This document shows, piece by piece, positions 1 through 4,892 of a DNA stretch of 6,432 nt. The translations under genes and the position numbers were made by a program. This DNA is from Caldifarciminota bacterium. GTDB lineage: Bacteria; Hydrothermota; Tepidihabitantia; B3-TA06; JALVRC01. The stretch is from positions 1-6,432 of the forward strand of contig JALVRC010000042.1 in the NCBI GenBank assembly GCA_027025255.1, given 5' to 3'. How positions within the stretch are numbered: position 1 is the first letter of the stretch; each line of letters begins with the position of its first letter. A model generated the notes under the pieces. That model did no database searches, was not told the origin of the DNA, and saw only the letters and a list, made by a program, of their open reading frames with translations.

Positions 1-84
1 ACAATGGATTATGAAACAGGAAACCATAATGGAGTAAAACAGATAAATGCAATTGATTGGCTTTTGGACAACAAAGATGGTTAA
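1..84 (+). CDS. 3' end of an unidentified protein-coding gene (partial)
   Basis: Reading frame 1 is open from the window edge to a TAA at 82-84 and encodes 27 residues ending in AIDWLLDNKDG. The other two forward frames close within the first 40 bases, so this is the only forward candidate. The composition (charged residues, Trp-Leu-Leu near the end) looks like the tail of a soluble domain. The fragment is too short for a family call, and 27 open codons can arise by chance. The gene start lies outside the window. No convincing intrinsic terminator follows the stop codon. Confidence 0.4.
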   Translation, partial: TMDYETGNHNGVKQINAIDWLLDNKDG

Positions 85-176
85 AACAACGAGCGACTGG
101 ATAAAAGGGTTGATGTTGGCTGAAAGAAGCTATATTATTCTAACGCCTGGTTTTGTAGATAAACAGAATTTTTCAC

Positions 177-205
177 TTGACAAGATATGAAAAATATGGT
201 ATAAT
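177..205 (+). promoter_or_regulatory. Consensus sigma70-type promoter of the peptidase/propeller unit
   Basis: TTGACA at 177-182 and TATAAT at 200-205 are both perfect consensus hexamers separated by the optimal 17 bp. Transcription should start near 211-213, about 38 nt before the ATG at 250. This is the only promoter seen for both downstream surface-protein genes. The last base of the -10 box is also the first base of the left 21-bp inverted repeat, so inversion between the repeats would leave the promoter intact while flipping what it transcribes. The spacer at 85-176 holds no other recognisable element. Confidence 0.85.
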
Positions 206-225
206 ATATAGCTCCTCTCTACTGG
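205..225 (+). repeat. Left arm of a 21-bp exact inverted repeat bracketing the peptidase gene
   Basis: The 21 bases here are the exact reverse complement of 1953-1973; identity stops abruptly on both sides. The arm overlaps the last base of the -10 box and covers the predicted transcription start. Together the arms bound a 1769-bp segment that contains only the peptidase gene and its ribosome binding site. There is no target-site duplication and no transposase or recombinase in the window, so this resembles an inversion crossover site or long-range RNA pairing element more than a transposon end. Confidence 0.85.
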
Positions 226-228
226 AGC
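211..228 (+). promoter_or_regulatory. 5' leader hairpin with anti-Shine-Dalgarno potential
   Basis: GCTCC (211-215) pairs with GGAGC (224-228) around an 8-nt loop, giving a 5-bp stem at the predicted extreme 5' end of the transcript. Such stems can protect mRNA. CTCCT (212-216) is also complementary to AGGAG (238-242), the core of the ribosome binding site for ATG 250, so an alternative fold could hide that site. The same bases pair perfectly with the right repeat arm near the second gene. Pairing is visible in the sequence; a regulatory role is inferred. Confidence 0.4.
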
Positions 229-237
229 AAAAAAAGT

Positions 238-243
238 AGGAGG
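238..243 (+). promoter_or_regulatory. Strong Shine-Dalgarno site for ATG 250 (decides the true start)
   Basis: AGGAGG is followed by a 6-nt spacer and the ATG at 250-252, an optimal arrangement. The ATG at 296, which opens the long peptidase frame, has only the G run one base upstream and no properly spaced ribosome binding site. This indicates that translation of the peptidase was designed to begin at 250, one frame away from the long frame. Confidence 0.85.
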
Positions 244-249
244 AAATAT

Positions 250-318
250 ATGGTTACTTTAGCTTTGGTAGTGTTTTTAGGTATAGGGGGGGGGCATGGA
301 TGCCCTTCCAGACAGTAA
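250..318 (+). pseudogene. Out-of-frame signal-peptide start of the peptidase gene (OFF phase or frameshift)
   Basis: From ATG 250 the frame reads MVTLALVVFLGIGGG, a short strongly hydrophobic stretch suited to a signal peptide. It then runs into a TAA at 316-318. Removing a single G from the run at 286-294 joins this stretch directly to the Met at 296 and the full downstream frame. An in-frame TAG at 284-286 prevents the long frame from extending upstream by itself. The signal peptide and the mature protein are therefore two pieces of one gene separated by one base, either by slippage (phase variation), mutation or sequence error. Confidence 0.75.
286..294 (+). repeat. G9 homopolymer at the signal-peptide/mature-protein junction
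   Basis: Nine consecutive G residues encode the Gly-Gly-Gly end of the leader. G8 or G11 would put the leader in frame with the peptidase; G9 (as here) and G10 would not. It is the longest G run in the window; several G6 runs lie inside other genes without breaking their frames. A poly-G tract near the 5' end of a surface-protein gene is the classic arrangement for slipped-strand phase variation. Confidence 0.85.
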
Positions 319-1945
319 TAAACTCTTAACAGATACAGTAATAGCCCCGGATGATAATATCCCGCCAGAGCTTTTACCACCATACATTGGTGGACCAAGA
401 CCTATTTTAGATTCCACATACGTAAAAAATGATTATGTGATAGCTGTAACACGTAAATCAGATACTATTTCACCTTTCTATTCATCAGAATCCAGCACGA
501 ATTTAAATAGATGGGATTATAAGGCTTTCTGGGCAGATTGTTATCTTGTTTGCGAACAGGCTTTTAAAAGAGGTTTTGACAAAGACCATGTTATTCTTCT
601 CTATAACATGGGAGAAGATTTTTCTAAAAGGTTTCAAGGATACAGATATAGGCCAGAGAAGTTAAGTCGTTACGGTGTTCTTGACTCGCTTACCCGTTAC
701 AATGGTTCATTTGAATCTCTTGAAAGATTGATGGGATGGCTTGCAAATGGGAATAGCTCAGAAGGGATAAGAGCTATGGATAGTACAGATTTTCTGCTAT
801 TCTACGCTACATATCACGGGGATACAGTAACAGGTCCTTATTCATATTTTATGTTGAACAAGGATGATAGTGATAGAGTAAATGAAGCACGGGTATATGA
901 TACGACAATGGCTCGCTGGCTCAATAACATTCACACATGGAGACAGGTAGCAATTTTTAGTTCCTGTTATTCAGGAGGTTTTGCTAATCAGTTAAAGAAG
1001 CAGTCAAGAATAGTATATACATCGTCTGATGTAGGACATGAGTCGTACGCGATTCGGATTGGGGAGGCATATCATGATACAGTTTATGATGTAGATCTTG
1101 AATTTGCCCATGGAGATTTTGACTATCCATTTTTTAATGCTATACGAAGAAATGAAGTTTGGAAATATCCTCCTTTTGGTTATCCTGCGCCGGTGGATGC
1201 TAATCTTGACAGTATATATGGTATATCTTTTTATGAAGCTTGGAAATATCAGGTTCATAACAACAGTAAGTATACCGACTCACATCCACAATGCGCAGAT
1301 ATAGGCTATATTTCGCCAAAGACCTACTTTTTAGCAGGTATGCTCTTACCACCTGACAGAGTACGAAATTTACGTATGAATTATGAAGAAGGTTATGTAT
1401 CTGATACTTTCGTCGACTATTCTGATGAATTAGATAATACCTTATACTGGCATTCTCTTGAGCTTTTCTGGGATCCAGACACAACAGAGGACATATACTA
1501 CTACAGGATATACAAAAACGGGACTTTTTTAACCTGGACATACGGAACATATTATTATACAGAGGATGTATCAGAGGGTGATTATTTCTATGTAAAGGCA
1601 GTGGATATTTATAACAATGTTGGACTTCCATCAGATACTGTTTATGTTACATCAACAGGAGATGGAGAGCAGGCTGCAGCTTATGTACTAAAGGATATTG
1701 ATATACAGCTCAGTTCTCTTATAAATGGCAAAGCCAGTATAAAGCTTATCCTCCCAGAAAATAAGAACATAGAGATAGTTCTGTACAACTCTGCAGGAAG
1801 AAGAATAAAAACACTCTATAAAGGAGAAACAGCAAAGGGTATTCATACATTAACCCTTGATACAGCCCCTCTTTCAAAAGGAGCATACTTTGTAGTCTTA
1901 AGAACCAACAATAAGAATATAACAAGAAAGATTGTAGTAGAATAA
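296..1945 (+). CDS. Secreted caspase/legumain-like (clan CD) cysteine peptidase with FN3-like domain and type A sorting tail
   Basis: The 549-residue frame has the clan CD layout. A beta-strand at about 46-52 is followed by an alpha-helix plus a GFDKDHVILLYN strand (93-104), as in family C13. The hydrophobic strand FLLFYATYHGD (166-176) supplies catalytic His174. VAIFSSCYSGGF (218-229) supplies catalytic Cys224, 50 residues later, a normal His-Cys spacing. Residues about 383-452 resemble a fibronectin type III domain. Residues about 465-549 are a C-terminal sorting-like domain ending ITRKIVVE, suggesting type IX-style export and surface attachment. The frame as sequenced starts at 296 without a signal peptide or good ribosome site; the real start is probably ATG 250, joined by a one-base change in the G run. 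The gene is first in its unit and separated from the propeller gene by 41 nt. The substrate is unknown; C13, C14 and C25 assignments are all conceivable, with C13-like preferred. Confidence 0.8.
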   Translation: MDALPDSNKLLTDTVIAPDDNIPPELLPPYIGGPRPILDSTYVKNDYVIAVTRKSDTISPFYSSESSTNLNRWDYKAFWADCYLVCEQAFKRGFDKDHVILLYNMGEDFSKRFQGYRYRPEKLSRYGVLDSLTRYNGSFESLERLMGWLANGNSSEGIRAMDSTDFLLFYATYHGDTVTGPYSYFMLNKDDSDRVNEARVYDTTMARWLNNIHTWRQVAIFSSCYSGGFANQLKKQSRIVYTSSDVGHESYAIRIGEAYHDTVYDVDLEFAHGDFDYPFFNAIRRNEVWKYPPFGYPAPVDANLDSIYGISFYEAWKYQVHNNSKYTDSHPQCADIGYISPKTYFLAGMLLPPDRVRNLRMNYEEGYVSDTFVDYSDELDNTLYWHSLELFWDPDTTEDIYYYRIYKNGTFLTWTYGTYYYTEDVSEGDYFYVKAVDIYNNVGLPSDTVYVTSTGDGEQAAAYVLKDIDIQLSSLINGKASIKLILPENKNIEIVLYNSAGRRIKTLYKGETAKGIHTLTLDTAPLSKGAYFVVLRTNNKNITRKIVVE

Positions 1946-1952
1946 ATGATTG

Positions 1953-1973
1953 CCAGTAGAGAGGAGCTATATA
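1953..1973 (-). repeat. Right arm of the 21-bp exact inverted repeat
   Basis: This is the exact reverse complement of 205-225, located 7 nt after the peptidase stop codon and a few bases before the ribosome binding site of the next gene. In the mRNA it could pair with the 5' leader; in DNA it could serve as the partner crossover site for inversion of 226-1952. The flanking bases differ from those of the left arm, so the repeat has sharp ends. Confidence 0.85.
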
Positions 1974-1975
1974 AA

Positions 1976-1982
1976 AAGGAGG
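1976..1982 (+). promoter_or_regulatory. Shine-Dalgarno site of the propeller gene
   Basis: AAGGAGG lies 4 nt upstream of ATG 1987 and fixes that start. It begins 3 bases after the right inverted-repeat arm, so any duplex formed by that arm would sit directly beside the ribosome docking site. Confidence 0.8.
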
Positions 1983-1986
1983 TAGT

Positions 1987-3357
1987 ATGCTAATATACCT
2001 ATTTGCAGGGTTTGTAAACTTTACATGGTCAGATACAATAAACGTAAGCAAGAACCCGGGTCATTCAGCTATTGAGCCAGCCATAACATTAGACAGCACT
2101 GGCAGGTACTGGGTTGTCTGGGCTGAGGACTGGCAAGGAGGTCCGACAAAGATGATGTATGCATACGATGATGGAGACGGGTGGAGTGAACCTTATAAGT
2201 TTGCTTCAATAGAGGGAGAGATGATGGCAAATAATCTCTGCACAGATAAGTCTGGCACAGTGCATTGGGTTTTTGGATTTGGTAATTTATACTGGTGTAT
2301 GTATAAGGATGGCAAATGGACAAAGCCAGAGACACTAACAGATAAGATAATAGAGAGGGGGGTTCTGACAGCTACACCGGATGGCAGGGTATATGCAGTG
2401 TACTATACCTATTTTGGAGTTGTGTACTACCGTGTATACGAGAATGAAACATGGGGAGAGGAGCACCAATTGATCAGGGATGCTTGGCGTTTACCTTTTG
2501 CAATAACCTGGGATGTAAAGAGCAGGGTGCACATGATACTTTGGAATACAGATAATGGGCAGTTGGACTATACAGTATACGATACTTTGCACGGCTGGTC
2601 AGCCTATGAACAGGTATCAGACTTTCTACCTGATACAACAGAGGGAGGGTATGTAGGTGATGGAGATATATGTACTGATAGGGATGGTAACCCACACATA
2701 GTATTTACTCCTGCTGGGAGGTTTGATTACTATCTGACGTACAGGTATTATGATGGTAAGAAATGGTCAAAATTAATAAACCTTGATCAGTATAAAGTAG
2801 CCCATATAGGAGATATACATATAGTAAGAGATTTCAAAAGGCGAATAATCCATATAATCTGGGTAGGGAGTAGTAAAGAAGATACCAGGGGGTGTCGTGG
2901 TATAGAGTATTTACAGGTAGATGAGCATATAAATACAAGGTATAAGCGAGTTTATATAGGCTGCGAGGATGCTAAGAAATATCTGGCGCCTGTTTTATCA
3001 CCTGATGGATACTATGATGTAGTATTTGTAATGGACAGAGATGAGAACTACCATTTTAGAGAAGACGTGTACCATATTACAACAAGGTCAGTTGGAATAG
3101 AGGAGGAGGGGGTGAACGGCATAAGTATTGATGTATTTAAAGATTCCATAGTGCTTGAGCTTAATAGAGAAGAATATGTGCAGGCAGAGCTGTATGATAA
3201 TAAAGGCAGTAAGATAGAGGTGTTGTATACAGGAAGCATGCTAAAAGGAAGACACATAATAGGCTTTGACAGAAGCACACTTTCTCAGGGTATATACTTC
3301 CTCCGCATAACCCACAACGGAAAAAGCGAAACAAAAAAGGTAATTGTAGTGGAGTAA
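1987..3357 (+). CDS. Exported seven-repeat beta-propeller protein with type A sorting tail
   Basis: This 456-residue protein begins with a very short hydrophobic stretch (MLIYLFAGFV) that may act as a signal peptide. It then carries about seven repeats of a (D/T)xxGxxxxVxW type strand pair followed by W(S/T)xP-like turns, at about residues 31-70, 81-115, 127-160, 171-207, 227-262, 277-320 and 336-366. Examples are AITLDSTGRYWVVW, DICTDRDGNPHIVF and PVLSPDGYYDVVF. This is the pattern of sialidase/BNR-like beta-propellers, but I do not see the Asp-box or catalytic set needed to call an enzyme. Residues about 375-456 are a sorting-like tail closely parallel to that of the upstream peptidase, ending in KKVIVVE. 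It has no promoter of its own and probably shares the upstream one. A binding or scaffold role at the cell surface is inferred. Confidence 0.75.
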   Translation: MLIYLFAGFVNFTWSDTINVSKNPGHSAIEPAITLDSTGRYWVVWAEDWQGGPTKMMYAYDDGDGWSEPYKFASIEGEMMANNLCTDKSGTVHWVFGFGNLYWCMYKDGKWTKPETLTDKIIERGVLTATPDGRVYAVYYTYFGVVYYRVYENETWGEEHQLIRDAWRLPFAITWDVKSRVHMILWNTDNGQLDYTVYDTLHGWSAYEQVSDFLPDTTEGGYVGDGDICTDRDGNPHIVFTPAGRFDYYLTYRYYDGKKWSKLINLDQYKVAHIGDIHIVRDFKRRIIHIIWVGSSKEDTRGCRGIEYLQVDEHINTRYKRVYIGCEDAKKYLAPVLSPDGYYDVVFVMDRDENYHFREDVYHITTRSVGIEEEGVNGISIDVFKDSIVLELNREEYVQAELYDNKGSKIEVLYTGSMLKGRHIIGFDRSTLSQGIYFLRITHNGKSETKKVIVVE

Positions 3358-3431
3358 GGTAATGTAATGTTCCATTTAAAACCAAGAGATAGCCTTTTAA
3401 TCTTTTTCCTCTTAAAATAGTTTTATTTCGC

Positions 3432-3459
3432 TTGACATCGGTATGTATATGTGTATAAT
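3432..3459 (+). promoter_or_regulatory. Sigma70-type promoter of the stress-protein/umuDC unit
   Basis: TTGACA at 3432-3437 and TATAAT at 3454-3459 are perfect hexamers with a 16-bp spacer. The expected transcription start near 3466 leaves only about 15 nt of leader, with the ribosome binding site (AAGGAGG, 3467-3473) at its very 5' end. No LexA-type operator (CTGT-N8-ACAG or GAAC-N4-GTTC) overlaps it. The 3358-3431 spacer holds no clear terminator for the preceding gene. Confidence 0.8.
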
Positions 3460-3480
3460 AATGAAAAAGGAGGATGATAT

Positions 3481-3915
3481 ATGTTTAAAAAGATACTTTT
3501 TCCTACAGACTTTTCAGAGCCGGGTAATAAGGTTATGGATTATATTTTGTCATTAAAAGAAGCAGGTGTAGAAAAGGTTTTTCTCGTGCATGTTGTTGAT
3601 TTACGAGGACTGCCTGAATACGGACCTGTGACAGGTTCATATTTTGATGCTGATACGAAGACTGCTTTTATTAATACAAGCAAGATGCAGCTTGAGAAGC
3701 TGGCAGAGGCTCTGGAAAAAGAGGGTATTAAGACTGAGGTTATAGTGAAAGAAGGCATTCCTTATGAGGAGATTTTGAATATTGCGGATGAAAAGCAGGT
3801 CTCTCTTATTATGATTGGATATAGAGGACATGGATTTATGGAAGATTTATTTATAGGTTCAACAGCGGAGAAGGTAATTAGAAAGAGTAAAATACCTGTA
3901 TTCCTCATAAAATAA
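3481..3915 (+). CDS. Universal stress protein (UspA family)
   Basis: This single-domain Usp of 144 residues is the usual length for the family. It opens with KKILFPTDFSEP, whose Asp10 is the conserved nucleotide-site aspartate. It has the ATP-binding motif G-2x-G-9x-G-S at Gly113, Gly116, Gly126 and Ser127, followed by the typical RKSKIPVFLIK end strand. It therefore belongs to the ATP-binding (MJ0577-like) class rather than the non-binding UspA class. It acts in the cytoplasm, usually in stress resistance or signalling. The start is fixed by AAGGAGG 7 nt upstream. It is first in a four-gene unit with a lipoprotein and an error-prone polymerase system; its stop codon overlaps the next gene's ribosome site. 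Confidence 0.92.
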   Translation: MFKKILFPTDFSEPGNKVMDYILSLKEAGVEKVFLVHVVDLRGLPEYGPVTGSYFDADTKTAFINTSKMQLEKLAEALEKEGIKTEVIVKEGIPYEEILNIADEKQVSLIMIGYRGHGFMEDLFIGSTAEKVIRKSKIPVFLIK

Positions 3916-3925
3916 GGAGGTGTAT

Positions 3926-4456
3926 ATGAGGTTTTTTACGCTGGGAATAGTCTTGTTCTTTTTAAGTTGCAGCATGTCTCCTGACTCAGGTGTGAAAGGG
4001 AATATTCAGGTCGGGGTGAGTGATGCGCCTTTGTTAAAAAGAACATACGCTGATCAAGGAGTTATAGTGAGATTTTCTGAGGCCTTTCTTTTTAATAATT
4101 CTGATACTGTTTCTATATGGAAGAATGAGAAAGGCGATACTTCTACATGGCAGATTGGAGTGGATGTAGATGTATTGTATGATATAACAGGCGCGGTAGA
4201 GGTTGATACAGGGATTTATAAAGGGGTGAAATTAGCTATAGATAGCCTTGTTATAACCTACTATGAGGGGAGTATAGTTGTTCCTCATGCTGTACCTGTT
4301 TATGTGAATGCTTCTTCAGTTGAGGATATACATATTGTAGAGGGAGAGACTGTTAAGGTAGGGGTTTCTCTTGGAATATCCAGTGCAATAGATTTTTCCA
4401 AAGACCCACCTATATTTAAGGGCTTTAACAGTGCGTCAGCATATATTGTGAAATAA
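3926..4456 (+). CDS. Small lipoprotein with DUF4382-like domain
   Basis: The product is 176 residues. MRFFTLGIVLFFLSC is a short lipoprotein signal peptide with Cys15 as the lipidation site; the lipobox F-L-S-C is slightly off consensus at -3. The remainder resembles the DUF4382 beta-sandwich family: GNIQVGVSDAP at 25-35, then a Val-rich strand, DVLYDITG at 82-89, and the hallmark TGIYKGVKLAIDSLVI at 95-110. Such proteins are surface or periplasmic beta-rich proteins of unknown function. ATG 3926 is preferred over GTG 3920 because AGGAGG (3915-3920) then has a 5-nt spacer. It ends 1 nt before the UmuD-like gene, whose poor ribosome site implies coupling to translation of this gene. The family call is by pattern only. 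Confidence 0.75.
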   Translation: MRFFTLGIVLFFLSCSMSPDSGVKGNIQVGVSDAPLLKRTYADQGVIVRFSEAFLFNNSDTVSIWKNEKGDTSTWQIGVDVDVLYDITGAVEVDTGIYKGVKLAIDSLVITYYEGSIVVPHAVPVYVNASSVEDIHIVEGETVKVGVSLGISSAIDFSKDPPIFKGFNSASAYIVK

Positions 4457-4457
4457 G

Positions 4458-4892
4458 ATGGCTCTTGTTGTAAAAGAAATATTAAGGATAGCAAAGAATA
4501 AGGCCATAAAACTACCTCTTTTTTTTAGCAGTGTACCTGCGGGGTTTCCTTCTCCTGCTAATGATTATATTGAGAAAAGCCTGGATCTTAATGAATATCT
4601 TATAAAACATCCTGTTGCAACATTCTTTGTCCGTGTACAGGGTGACTCAATGATAAATGCCGGAATACACTCCGGAGATATTTTAATAGTTGACAGGGCA
4701 ATAGAACCTGTAAATAATAGTATTGTAATTGCTGCTTTAGATGGAGAACTGACAGTTAAAAGGGTGGCTGTACGTGGTAGCAGTGTTTTTCTTTTACCTG
4801 AGAATGAAGAATATGAGCCTATAGAGGTTAAAGAAGGAAGCGAGCTTTATATATGGGGGGTTGTAACATATGTAATTCATAGTGTTGTATGA
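4458..4892 (+). CDS. umuD: UmuD-like self-cleaving S24 peptidase (DNA polymerase V subunit)
   Basis: This 144-residue protein has the full UmuD plan. A short N-terminal arm precedes the cleavage site Ala28-Gly29 within VPAGFPSPANDY. The nucleophile is Ser64 in VQGDSM and the general base is Lys101 in LTVKRV. The 37-residue Ser-Lys distance equals that of E. coli UmuD (60 and 97). It lacks the helix-turn-helix domain of LexA, so it is not a repressor. After RecA-stimulated self-cleavage, such proteins form UmuD'2 and join UmuC to make an error-prone polymerase. The start lacks a clear Shine-Dalgarno site and lies 1 nt after the lipoprotein stop, suggesting translational coupling. It overlaps the polymerase gene by 4 nt (ATGA). 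Confidence 0.93.
   Translation: MALVVKEILRIAKNKAIKLPLFFSSVPAGFPSPANDYIEKSLDLNEYLIKHPVATFFVRVQGDSMINAGIHSGDILIVDRAIEPVNNSIVIAALDGELTVKRVAVRGSSVFLLPENEEYEPIEVKEGSELYIWGVVTYVIHSVV

Noticed and set aside
1206..1235. TTGACA followed by TATATC-like sequence within the peptidase gene
   Set aside because: A chance match in coding DNA (Leu-Asp-Ser-Ile-Tyr region) with a weak -10 and no gene start at a sensible distance.
1200..1631. Open frame of 143 codons on the minus strand
   Set aside because: It is antisense to the peptidase gene, rich in Tyr/Cys/Ser/His without domain pattern, and has no ribosome site or promoter; treated as a shadow.
205..1973. Inverted repeats as ends of a transposon or insertion sequence
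   Set aside because: No transposase lies between them, flanking bases show no target-site duplication, and the enclosed gene is an exported peptidase.
3438..3460. Alternating TATG/TATA bases as a possible SOS box
   Set aside because: The stretch is not a good palindrome and matches neither CTGT-N8-ACAG nor GAAC-N4-GTTC; it is simply the promoter spacer.
3920..3928. GTG 3920 as start of the lipoprotein gene
   Set aside because: It overlaps the Shine-Dalgarno sequence itself; ATG 3926 has correct spacing and gives a cleaner lipoprotein signal.
4690..4718. TTGACA plus AATAAT inside umuD as an internal promoter
   Set aside because: The -35 hexamer is perfect but the -10 is poor, and both are explained by coding sequence; nothing suggests a separate umuC transcript.
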